DNA from: Peltaster fructicola
Taxonomy: Eukaryota > Ascomycota > Dothideomycetes
DNA length: 64,000 nt
Assembly (NCBI GenBank): GCA_001592805.2
Contig: CP051139.1
Location: forward strand, 1,798,001 to 1,862,000
Direction of reading: 5' to 3'
The notes beneath the pieces were generated by a model. The model made no database searches. It had not been told where the DNA came from and saw only the letters and a list, made by a program, of their open reading frames with translations. Each line of letters starts with the position of its first letter. Within the stretch, counting starts at the first letter, position 1. Shown here one piece after another: positions 52,801 through 60,994 of this stretch. The position numbers and the translations under genes are program-made.

Positions 52801-53686
52801 AGTTGAGTAGTCGAACTTGTGGCAAAGCTTTGAGTGCTCGACGAGCTAGATCTGTAGTGACGACCTCACCGTTGAGCCACAATGTTCGAAGGTCTTTCAG
52901 TCTCGATCCGAGGTCATCTGAAGAGTATCGAGAGAGCACAGCTGCTAGCAATGTCGGCGTCATCAGAGTCTCGGTGACCTTCTTCGTACGAAGCAAGTCG
53001 ACCAGAGTTGCAGGGTCGTAGCTGACCTCATCCGGCACAGTGACTACAGTGCCTCCTCGCAGCAAAGGACGAATGATCTCCCAGACGAAGAAGACATTGC
53101 AAGCCACACGATCGCCAGGCCTGATGTCTGAAACGCCGAATCTCAGGTTGTAAGAGAGAACAGAAGCTCGGTGAGGGTTGGCTATACCCTTTGACTTGCC
53201 GGTGGTGCCAGAAGAATACGCCACGAATGCAAGTGCATCAAGGTCGTTGTCCTGGCGTCGCTGGATATGACCGTTGGTAGCTGGAGCATCGCGAGGCTCG
53301 TCTACGACGATCAACGGGACACCCTCTTTGATTCTGGTCTTTTCTGCTTTCCTGGTAATCACGACTGTAGGAGTAGCATCCTCAATGACGTCTGCCAGTA
53401 GCTCTGGTGGATATGCTAGTTCGAGGACCAAATATGCACCTCCAGCCTGAAGAGCTGCAAGACAAGAGATCACGTACTCGGCACTGCGAGGCAACAGAAC
53501 GCCCACGCAGCTGTCTCGCTTCACTCCATAGCTCTGTAGCTGCTCTGCAAGCTCGTCAACCTTGCGAGCTAGCTCGGCATAGGTGTATGTTGTGGTTTCG
53601 TCTTCGAGTGCGACTACATCTGGTGTTCGCGCAACCTGTTGCGTGAACAGCGTCGATAGGTCCTTAGTGATATCTATGAAGGTCAT
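49856..53686 (-). CDS. NRPS-like A-T-R-SDR carboxylate reductase, glycine betaine reductase type (ATRR)
   Basis: A single exon of 1276 residues. The adenylation domain is about 1-515 (YSSGTTGKSKG at 157-167; YRTGD near 387; SGKVDLKSLP near 506). A carrier (T) domain has phosphopantetheine Ser near 564 (FFDLGGHSLSL). The thioester reductase spans about 645-1000 (TGATGFLG, YGQTK at 814-818). A C-terminal SDR has TGASSGIG at 1041-1048 and YSASK at 1184-1188. There is no condensation domain. This order matches fungal ATRR, shown in Aspergillus nidulans to reduce glycine betaine to choline via betaine aldehyde. The A4 region has Val (NVFFVWE) where amino-acid-activating domains keep the alpha-amine-binding Asp, fitting a quaternary-amine substrate. 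The substrate is inferred. Confidence 0.88.
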   Translation of the reverse strand: MTFIDITKDLSTLFTQQVARTPDVVALEDETTTYTYAELARKVDELAEQLQSYGVKRDSCVGVLLPRSAEYVISCLAALQAGGAYLVLELAYPPELLADVIEDATPTVVITRKAEKTRIKEGVPLIVVDEPRDAPATNGHIQRRQDNDLDALAFVAYSSGTTGKSKGIANPHRASVLSYNLRFGVSDIRPGDRVACNVFFVWEIIRPLLRGGTVVTVPDEVSYDPATLVDLLRTKKVTETLMTPTLLAAVLSRYSSDDLGSRLKDLRTLWLNGEVVTTDLARRALKALPQVRLLNCYSACETHEIACGDIRDILDDQATYCPVGKPLEPENIHVLDDDGSEVENGKSGELFVGGDLLARGYLNLPEITANAFLPDKYKPDEASARMYRTGDTAILHSSGILEITGRTGSMIKLRGYSVVPAKVESTILKFLSVRDCAVVAYGDGLDRQLVAYIARDRESSADRPEVEIDEQSHSPAARKIITPYLAQYMIPTLWVELPSLPVHGVSGKVDLKSLPAPSAQAPAAEKPKDSISIKDIAEVWAATLGTAESTLKPDHSFFDLGGHSLSLAALAAKLSQRFGLRIPVGRLAQPATLESHLLTVREVRDGTIAAIQSDLPAALRRDSTLDRDIEIPDNAKIRAVKDADAILLTGATGFLGAFLLSSLLESTSAQIICLVRSRDLTEDDKPGCTARLRKNLIDLGLWRDSIMERVEILPGDLPRKRFGLSPDAFTKLGQRVQVIVHAAAQVNLVYPYAALRGSNVDGVREIIRLACVNGATVQHVSTNGVLPPSESGHGWPEDAMLYVDAVPDKIPDGYGQTKWAAEQLVLEAGRRGLPVRILRAGTISGHSLSGAANAWDLLTALFVESIHLGYYPDVAGWRAEMTPVDFVSKAIVHLGNQTHAKQLVFHLGDPDPVDAKLVFQHFGELGYPAEPMEFEKWVALWQERRGSARGGEGSFTVDILRGGMPSVDFLRDIVVLNNAQTRPFRAIVERPKVDSVLLETYARHWFARGWLNRAPSRNSALGGSAHSVRKSILTGRVAVITGASSGIGAAVAAALASEGCHLVLAARRTQALESLKRRLVVREGKVITKTTDVTIKSDVDDLFATAEKELGGVDILVSCAGVMYFTMMANAHSDDWNTTVDVNCKGLLHCLAASVPPMLSRGAGHIVAISSDAGRKVFPGLGVYSASKFFVEATLQSLRLETAGKGLRVTSVQPGNVATDLLGMSTDQEALEAYGKPSGARILDTTDVANAIVYALKQPDHVAVNEVLIEPRDEPI

Positions 53687-55748
53687 TTTCCGAGCTGTAA
53701 GATGTGTGAAGGCTCCATGTTCGAGGTCCAGTGAGCAGCAAGAATGGCGACATTGAAGAGTCTGTCGTCATTCAGCCAATGAGATCAGACGCCAACCATG
53801 CCACATTTGTGTGGACGAGTTGCGTGGCATACCTTTTCTCCTTCATGATGATGGGATGTTCAATGGCAGGACAGGGCATGCTGCTACTGCTGCTGCCGGT
53901 TGTACTATCGGCAGCATTGGTATAGCCGAGTTGCTTTGGCATTGTCGTGCGATGTCGCAGTCACGGCTGCTTCGTCGTGACTTACGAAAAGTAAAAAGCG
54001 CTCACAGCAAGCAATACATCGATATGGTGAATGTGCACTGAAACAACGGACTCTTTGGTACATAGTCCATAGAGTGTTGAGCATGCATAGTCCACGCGCC
54101 ACGGTCATATGCAATGAAGTAGCACTGCATGTATATCGTATAGCATCGAACACGCCAAGCTGTCAAGATTAGAGCGTTGAGCATCGTACAGGAGCAATCA
54201 CATCACGCCCACTGATGATGAAAGCTTGGAGCTGATTCATCTTTCTGTTCGCACACAGTGAACTTAGATAGCCCGTGCTTCATCATGCGCAATTGTCACA
54301 CCCGGGAAGCTCGCCGCTGTGGAAAGAGGTCCCTAAAGTTTCGTTCACAGTGATGTCAGTAATGAACGCAACACAATCTGCTGTAGCTCGAGATTGTGCG
54401 GTACGTTACTGCCAAACAATGTGCGTGGCTGCGTGCTCGCTGCATGGGCTGGGCTCTCCCTGCAACCAGGTACTGCTGGTCCAGGTCGCTGAGCTAACAG
54501 AACACTGCTCATTGTTCCGCATTATTGTCTTTGTACGCTGCTTCGTTCTTGCTTGCCCAGCCTACACTGGGGCATGAGGTTTGCGCTGATGATCGCGGCT
54601 CTGTCGTCATTCGACCGGGCGCTCCAGTGTAGCTGGTGGAGTCTTCACGAAGTTTTCATTGTCCGCGGCTTGCAACCTGTACGATGTGGCCATGGTCGAT
54701 CTATCGATTGCTCAGGTAGACGTGTCTCCGGCCGCTAGGCTCGATGTGCGGTCTTTGTTCCTACAAAGCTCCTGAATGTGTGGGAACTGTGGTTCGGGTT
54801 TGCGACCCACGATGCTGCTGCTAGGATACCGACGGACAAGCTAAGGCGTGCATATGCAAGGAGGATGAGCGTCATCAGAGAGGCTCTGCCGTGGTCTTCG
54901 CGCCCACAAGCAAGACAATAAGCATCTTTGCCACTGTGTAGAGACTGCTTTTGTGTGTTACTGCTGTTGGTCTTCGCTGCTTTACCGCTTGTGTTGTTTC
55001 AGAATGCAGGAGAGCGCGTCGAAACGCTGCTCCTGAGAGTCGCGTGCGATTTAGCGCGCGCCGTCTTCCCGCTCTCCCGTCCAATCGTTCACAAACGACA
55101 TCTCTGCCTTACGACTCTCATGAAGCTATTGTTGCGAGCATCCACCCCGTCGGCAGCATTATGGGTCTCACAAAGCACCAGCGCCATGCGAACTCCAGCC
55201 TTGGTGCGACGGCAACCGTCCCCAGTATTCGTCGGCCATTGTATGGATCGGCCGCCATCGTGCAGAGATAGAGATCTGCACGTATTGCAGGGGAGCATCC
55301 TTGCCGCCCATGGGTCCTCCAACCTCACTTTTCCTTCAGTCTATGCACTATGAGGCTCGGGAGTCGCACGACGACTTGCCGCGCGCCTTCTGACTGGACA
55401 CTGAGACCGGCGACTGCAGACATCGACTGTGACCAGTCACGTACCAGATCCGCTTTTCTATAGAGGACTTCTGCGACTTAACTGGAGATATCCTGGGCGA
55501 CAGTGAATGGCAGGGGAGCAATCCACAGTGAGGTAGGAGAAACAATAGTTTCCTGGTCGATGCTGGAAAAGTCTCTCATGGTCCACAACCTCTTTTATTT
55601 TCTCACATCTGTCAAGTGAACTTCCTAACTCTCCTGCCCATCACCATCTTTCTGCATCTTTGTGGGCTCAGACTCTTTCGTTACGGTCTGACCACAGCTG
55701 TTCCTGCAAAAGCTTCCTAATCTATAATACTTCCAATACTTCATCATC
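53687..55748. promoter_or_regulatory. Long divergent intergenic region, ATRR / wall protein
   Basis: 2.06 kb between two outward start codons with no supported gene. The right end (55590-55748) is pyrimidine-rich with a TATA-like CTATAATAC near 55722, just before the wall-protein ATG. Regulated genes often have such long upstream regions. Confidence 0.4.
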
Positions 55749-58700
55749 ATGTCAACTCGGTTGGCGATCTTGGCAGCCATCGGTCTAGCCTACGCTGGTG
55801 AACCAGGTGGATATTTCACACAGACTGGCTATGGTCCTCCCAACAACTATGGCTCACCAAGCAGCTGGTCTGCGGAGAGCGAGTCGACTGTCGCAGCTTC
55901 ACATTCAGCTGAGGTACCAGCATCTTACGGCGGACATGGGCACGAAGCATCGACTACTCTCGAGCAAGCGTCTACAAGCTCTGTCGTGCTACCACCAGTC
56001 TACACCCATTCAGTGCCAGTTGCCAGCGTTCCTATAAGTGCGGCATCTGTAGCAGAGACCTCTCCATCGACATCTTGGACCACAACTTACAACCTGGCTA
56101 CAGTCTACAGCGCGCCGATGTACATACCTCCAACATCTACAAGTGTTGAAGTCTCTACAACACAGTCGACCGCAGCCACAAGCTCTGCAGCCCATTCTTC
56201 GAGCAGCGCGAGCACTGTATCATCGAGCCCGTTGTCAAGCAGCGTTCAGGCAGTGTCGTCATCAGCGATTGTTGCATCATCAACTTCTGTCAACATCCCG
56301 CCGCCTTACTACGGTTCGCATGAAGCATCCAGCTCTACAAGCTCGTTGGCGGCTGTTTCGTCATCTACCTCTATCAACATTCCACCGCCCTACTATGGCA
56401 CGCACGAAGTATCCAGCTCATCGGTGGCTGCTGCATCAACAAGCTCTATCAACATGCCACCTCCCTACTACGGCTCACATGAGGCTTCTACCTCGACAAG
56501 CTCATCAGCATCTGCCGTGTCAACCAGCTCTGCCAATATCCCGCCACCTTACTATGGTTCTCACGCAGCTTCAAGCTCGATCAGCGCATCATCCTCAAGT
56601 GCTATCGTGGTTCCAAGCAGTTCCATTGTCTCTGTGTCAAGCTCTAGCGCCGCAGCAGTATCGAGCTCGGTGCCAGCCAGCTCCAGCCCAATCGTTGTCT
56701 ACAGCACTACTGTTTCATCCGGACTCACGTCCAGTGTCACAGTACCGTCAAGCTCTCTGAGCAGTGCACAGCTTAGTTCGTCACCACTCGCCGGTTACAG
56801 CTCACCAAGCGTCGTGCTGTCGAGCTCCAGTGCTGCAGCAGTTGCAAGCTCGCACAGTCTCAGCAGTGCTTCAGTTGTTCCAAGCTCTACTGCAGTCTCA
56901 AGCAGCGCGCAAGTGAGCCTTAGCACGCCAGTCTCAGCTGTTACAGTGTCCAGCTTGCGATCAAGCTCTCAAGTTGCGTCAGTCAGTTCGAGTGTGACAG
57001 TCACTTCATACACCACCACAGACATCACTACAATCTACACGACATACTGCCCTGGAACTTCTACAGTCGTCACCAGCGGATCGACAGTGATCACAACTTA
57101 TGATTCTACCACTGTCGTCACGACCACTATCCGCACCACAGTACCATGCACCACAGCCGTAGTACCCGCCAGTATTCCATTGGTGCCGTCAAGTCTCAGC
57201 AGCTCGATCCATGCTGCTTCCACTTCAGCTCCAGCTCCAAGCATTGTACCGGTAGTATCAAGCACATCTGCTGTGGAGAGCACTATTGTTGTGGCACCAA
57301 CGACCTACAATCTACCATCGTCAGTTGTGACAAGCCCGCCAGCGGTTCCAACGACTCTCACTTTGTACTCAACCAAGGAGATCACCATCACTTCTTGCGG
57401 TCCAGAGGTCGTCAGCTGCCCGGCCCGAAGCACATCCATCATGCTCACTTCGTATCCGGTTACCACGATTGTCACTGCACCAGTGGTACCAGCATCCGTG
57501 AGCCAACCAGAGAAGCCAAGCAGCAACGTGGTTGTGCCATCAAGTTCATCTGCATCTGTCCAGCCACCTCCAGTCTACAGCAGCATCGTGGTTCCAAGCA
57601 TTGCCTCCTCGAGTGCACTGGCCATCTCGTCGACCGCAGCTGTGACAAGTGCACCAGCAGTTCCAACCACTCTTACCATCTTCTCGACACAGTCTGTCAC
57701 CATTACCTCATGCGGACCTGAAGTTGTGAGTTGCCCAGCTCACAGCATTTCAGTCGTCCTGTCATCCTACCCAGTGTCTACAATTGTCACTGTGGCTAGT
57801 GTGTCCGTCACCCCTTCGACCAGTGTACCAAGTTCGAGCCAGGCGGCAGTCACCTCGGCTGCATCGATCACTTCTTACAGCACTGCGTACATTACATCGA
57901 CTATTGTGCTCACCACTACAACTTGCCCGGTCGTGCAGAGCACAGTCACATCAGGCTCGTCGACCTATGTCACACCAGTGACACTGACGTCTACGATCAC
58001 ATACACCACGACATCATTGTGCCCAACGAGCACTCCAGTCGTCGTTCCGGTCATCTCGACTCTTCCGATTGTGCCACCAGTTGTGTCCAGCGAAGCACCG
58101 CCACCACCACCGGTCGTTAGCAGCGTTGCTAGTCATTTCACGTCCACGATTCATCTCCGATCGACTATCACTGTCACTCAATCGACTGTGACTCTAACTG
58201 AGTCGAAGCAGGTCAGCCAATCTCCAACATCGACCTCACCTATCGTGGTTGCACCACAGCAATCTACAGAGACACAGCTGGTCACAGTCTGGAGTACCGT
58301 TCCTTGCACAAAGTGTATTGGAGGTTCTTCAACCATCGCAATCACAAGCTATGCGGCACCTCCACCATCATCGGTTCCAGTAATCGTGCTTCCAAGCACT
58401 TCCATCGTCGCACCACCACCACCTCCACCTTCTACTAGTCCAGTCGTGGTCCCCAGCTCTCCAAGTGCACCAGCCTTGCCACCAACGACAAGCCTAGTCG
58501 TCGTTATATCGAGTGCTCCAGGTGTTCCTTCTATTGCATCCTCGTCTGCGGCAGCGGTTGGGTCCAGCAAGCCTGCTGTAACACAACCTTCTTTGCCACC
58601 AGTCAGTCTTCCAGCACCAGTTTCCTCCAGTGCCCCAGCAGTCTATAACAGCGCTCCACCTATCTACAGCAGTATTCCACCAGTCTACAACAGTGGACCA

Positions 58701-58865
58701 CCGCCCTACAACCCATCAAGTGGCAATGTTTATTCCCCATCGAGCGCTCTCTCGGCAACCAGCACATACACTCCTGCCAAGCAGACCACCAACGCTGGTG
58801 TAGTGGAGAAGCCTGCAGTCATGCTCATGGCGGGTGCAGCAGCGGCACTTATTGCTTTCGTTTGA
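55749..58865 (+). CDS. Ser/Thr-rich GPI-anchored cell-wall protein with internal repeats
   Basis: 1038 residues in one exon. The N-terminus is a signal peptide (MSTRLAILAAIGLAYAGEPG). The mature protein is dominated by Ser, Thr, Val and Pro, as in heavily O-mannosylated wall proteins or adhesins. Residues about 180-280 carry four copies of an IPPPYYGSHEASSS-like unit. Two longer copies of a Cys-containing unit (SCGPEVVSCPA core) follow at 57351 and 57666. Polyproline stretches (PPPPP) come later. The C-terminus (VVEKPAVMLMAGAAAALIAFV) is a GPI-attachment hydrophobic tail. It has no CFEM, flocculin or lectin domain, so adhesion is only suggested by composition. Confidence 0.85.
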   Translation: MSTRLAILAAIGLAYAGEPGGYFTQTGYGPPNNYGSPSSWSAESESTVAASHSAEVPASYGGHGHEASTTLEQASTSSVVLPPVYTHSVPVASVPISAASVAETSPSTSWTTTYNLATVYSAPMYIPPTSTSVEVSTTQSTAATSSAAHSSSSASTVSSSPLSSSVQAVSSSAIVASSTSVNIPPPYYGSHEASSSTSSLAAVSSSTSINIPPPYYGTHEVSSSSVAAASTSSINMPPPYYGSHEASTSTSSSASAVSTSSANIPPPYYGSHAASSSISASSSSAIVVPSSSIVSVSSSSAAAVSSSVPASSSPIVVYSTTVSSGLTSSVTVPSSSLSSAQLSSSPLAGYSSPSVVLSSSSAAAVASSHSLSSASVVPSSTAVSSSAQVSLSTPVSAVTVSSLRSSSQVASVSSSVTVTSYTTTDITTIYTTYCPGTSTVVTSGSTVITTYDSTTVVTTTIRTTVPCTTAVVPASIPLVPSSLSSSIHAASTSAPAPSIVPVVSSTSAVESTIVVAPTTYNLPSSVVTSPPAVPTTLTLYSTKEITITSCGPEVVSCPARSTSIMLTSYPVTTIVTAPVVPASVSQPEKPSSNVVVPSSSSASVQPPPVYSSIVVPSIASSSALAISSTAAVTSAPAVPTTLTIFSTQSVTITSCGPEVVSCPAHSISVVLSSYPVSTIVTVASVSVTPSTSVPSSSQAAVTSAASITSYSTAYITSTIVLTTTTCPVVQSTVTSGSSTYVTPVTLTSTITYTTTSLCPTSTPVVVPVISTLPIVPPVVSSEAPPPPPVVSSVASHFTSTIHLRSTITVTQSTVTLTESKQVSQSPTSTSPIVVAPQQSTETQLVTVWSTVPCTKCIGGSSTIAITSYAAPPPSSVPVIVLPSTSIVAPPPPPPSTSPVVVPSSPSAPALPPTTSLVVVISSAPGVPSIASSSAAAVGSSKPAVTQPSLPPVSLPAPVSSSAPAVYNSAPPIYSSIPPVYNSGPPPYNPSSGNVYSPSSALSATSTYTPAKQTTNAGVVEKPAVMLMAGAAAALIAFV
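56288..56580 (+). repeat. Four tandem PPPYYG repeats in the wall-protein gene
   Basis: Units starting at about 56292, 56376, 56451 and 56534 each encode N-I/M-PPPYYG-S/T-H followed by a Ser/Thr-rich spacer. Spacing is 84, 75 and 83 bp, all multiples of three or nearly so after spacer drift. Confidence 0.75.
57351..57797 (+). repeat. Two copies of a Cys-bearing repeat in the wall-protein gene
   Basis: Copies start at 57351 and 57666 (315 bp apart) and encode about 43 residues each with the invariant core TITSCGPEVVSCPA and a following SYPV-TIVT segment. The two Cys per copy could form a disulphide. Confidence 0.75.
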
Positions 58866-59060
58866 GCTAGCAGAGCTCCGGATTATGTGTCTCAAGAATG
58901 GTAATGAGGTCAAAGACAGTGACTTGGCTCAGGAGAGACACGACGATCGCTTAGTTCTTGACTGGTCAAGGACATCTTTAGCATTTCAGTATATAGAGGT
59001 CTTGAATAGACCATAATGAATTCTCAAGTTTTGTCCACACATGGCATCTTGCCACCAACA

Positions 59061-59420
59061 CTAGTCCTCGAGCTCCTGGAGTGCTGGCACCTCAGCCCAA
59101 GTCGAATATTGTTCCTTCTGAATGGTCAGAACGTCGACCACGTTGTTCTTGCCCAAGCCATTCTTGCTGTTGTGTAGATGTGGACAGCCAGGCCCGACGG
59201 CCTCGTCGTACTTGATGTCACCATCTAGATCACGAACCCGTAGCTTGAGTAGGTGAATGGTTCCCACAGTGCTGAAGAATAGATCTGCTGTAATAGGTAT
59301 TTGCATTGCCGTGGAGAGGTGAATAAATCCATCTTGTGCATCTAGCTGGCTCTCTGGCAACTTTTGAGGTAGCGAGCGTGGTGGCTCCTCATCGAGGATC
59401 TTGTAGAAATACTGTGACAT
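59061..59420 (-). CDS. DUF952-family protein
   Basis: 119 residues, single exon. The family pattern is clear: YFYKILDEEPP at the start, LDAQDGFIHLSTAMQIPITADLFF, LKLRVRDLDGDIKYDEAVGPGCPHLHN and a C-terminal helix. DUF952 proteins are widespread in bacteria and fungi; the conserved His/Asp/Arg pattern suggests an enzyme, but the reaction is not established to my knowledge. It has no signal peptide. It converges with the wall-protein gene, 195 bp between stops. Confidence 0.82.
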   Translation of the reverse strand: MSQYFYKILDEEPPRSLPQKLPESQLDAQDGFIHLSTAMQIPITADLFFSTVGTIHLLKLRVRDLDGDIKYDEAVGPGCPHLHNSKNGLGKNNVVDVLTIQKEQYSTWAEVPALQELED

Positions 59421-59556
59421 CGTGATGGTGTTGTGCAGGTCTGGAAGATTTCCATCCTGTGGCCCGCACTAAAGCAGTTCGTTCAGAGCTTGACTCCGGC
59501 AAATGACGATGTGCTCTATGATACCTTGTCTATCAATGCTGCATAATAGGCTATCG

Positions 59557-60915
59557 TTATGGCCACATGCCCCGAGGTATCTTTGATTCATGTAATTCAT
59601 CACGCCCAATAACTCGACTGTACCCGTCATCGAAAGCCACAGCTTCCTCGCTATGTAGGACAGTCCATGGATCAACAAGGAGACCATGATCGTCCAGCCA
59701 TTGGTTCCTGGTGAGGGCAATATTGTAGCTGAAGCTACTACGCACGAATCCACCAAACACCGAGCATCTTTGGAGAACCTCATAGTCCACCAACGCTTGC
59801 TGATCCCAGGTGAGAGCCTGTAGCTCATCTAATTGTGCTGAGCTGAGAAGATCAAGCTTCGAGGTCACCGACAGAGGTGGGTTGTATGCTGCAGCTTTCT
59901 CTTTGAAGCGCTGCAGATCAGAGGCGTTGCCGGAAGCGACGAACATGACGTTGAGTTTATGAGCAACAGCTTGCTCTATGTATGCATCCGTCTGCGCCGA
60001 GAAGTTTGTGTTTGGAGCGTTGAGCCATCCAGCAGCTAATGCATCTGACTCTGTCCTGAGATGTGCACCAAAGAAAGCATCCTGAGGCATCGCATCTCGT
60101 GGATTGATGTGTATCTCGAAACGCTCTGCAAGTTGTTGCACAACCGCTGCAGCAAGTCGTCTAATAGTTGGATTGATTCTGAGTAGTTGACCCATTGTCC
60201 TGCGGACCCCGGGCGGCATGCCTCTTGTATCATATTCCCACAATGTTCTGCTGTAGTTCACGACTGTCTTGTTGTCTTGTGTATACTCAGATCGAGTGCT
60301 CAGCCACTGATCTAGGTCTTTCAAGTATGCTTTCTTGTCCAACTCAGCCTCTGCGTATACTCTTCGACTTCGTGGGGTGTATATGCCGTCGATCGTGTCC
60401 AGATGATGGACCTCAAAGTTGTAGATCGACAACTTCGGGCATGCCTCTTGCATGGTGTATAAGAACCATTGTTCGTCGAAGAAAGTGTCAAATGCGGCTC
60501 GACCAGCCCAGACATCGTGCAGGTCGTCTTCGTTTCGAGTCGCACGACCAGGGAGCATGATTGAAGCACCAGCTTCGATAGCATACATGAAGAAGTCGAG
60601 GAAGTTGCCTCGAATGTTACCAATGCCACCATTCGCATCCGCAAGGTTGAGGACTAGGTTTGGACGCCAGGTCATCAGGTCACAATATCGTCTGAGCGCA
60701 GCAGGATCGAACGGCTCGATGATCTGTGTTTCAAGCCAATCGTCGATGAATTGGTGTGACCAGATTGGCGTATGGTGGATTGGTTCTAGTTGTGCCGGTT
60801 TCGAGGCGAGGTGGAACCGCCAAGAGCCATAGTATAGTGGCAGTAGAGATAAAGCCACGCAGGTCGACACGACCGTAGACTTGTGCCTGGCCGCCCTCTC
60901 TGTGATGTGCATCAT
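59557..60915 (-). CDS. Type II membrane protein, O-fucosyltransferase-like family
   Basis: 452 residues, single exon. A short cytosolic Arg/Lys-containing N-terminus precedes a signal anchor (TVVSTCVALSLLPLYYGSW), suggesting a Golgi-type luminal enzyme. The luminal part has NGGIGNIRGNFLDFFMYAIEAGA near residues 95-115, followed by the LPGRATR segment. FFGAHLRTESDA near 285 matches the HLR-type GDP-fucose-binding position, and VFGGFVRSSFSYNIAL comes late. These match fungal proteins usually labelled GDP-fucose O-fucosyltransferase-like. The donor and acceptor are unknown, and the label is a family-level inference from memory. Confidence 0.65.
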   Translation of the reverse strand: MMHITERAARHKSTVVSTCVALSLLPLYYGSWRFHLASKPAQLEPIHHTPIWSHQFIDDWLETQIIEPFDPAALRRYCDLMTWRPNLVLNLADANGGIGNIRGNFLDFFMYAIEAGASIMLPGRATRNEDDLHDVWAGRAAFDTFFDEQWFLYTMQEACPKLSIYNFEVHHLDTIDGIYTPRSRRVYAEAELDKKAYLKDLDQWLSTRSEYTQDNKTVVNYSRTLWEYDTRGMPPGVRRTMGQLLRINPTIRRLAAAVVQQLAERFEIHINPRDAMPQDAFFGAHLRTESDALAAGWLNAPNTNFSAQTDAYIEQAVAHKLNVMFVASGNASDLQRFKEKAAAYNPPLSVTSKLDLLSSAQLDELQALTWDQQALVDYEVLQRCSVFGGFVRSSFSYNIALTRNQWLDDHGLLVDPWTVLHSEEAVAFDDGYSRVIGRDELHESKIPRGMWP

Positions 60916-60994
60916 GATGGTGAGCTTCCATTCAGAGATGCAATCTCTCGACGTGTTCGATGTGGGTGATCACACCCCTTGCATGCCCTCTGTA

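Noticed and set aside
53731-53925. Short frame with a hydrophobic segment in the ATRR/wall-protein intergenic region
   Set aside because: No ATG at its start, only 64 codons, and no further exon could be joined.
54928-55353. 141-codon plus-strand frame upstream of the wall protein
   Set aside because: Two other frames of similar length cover the same bases; no family resemblance, composition looks random.
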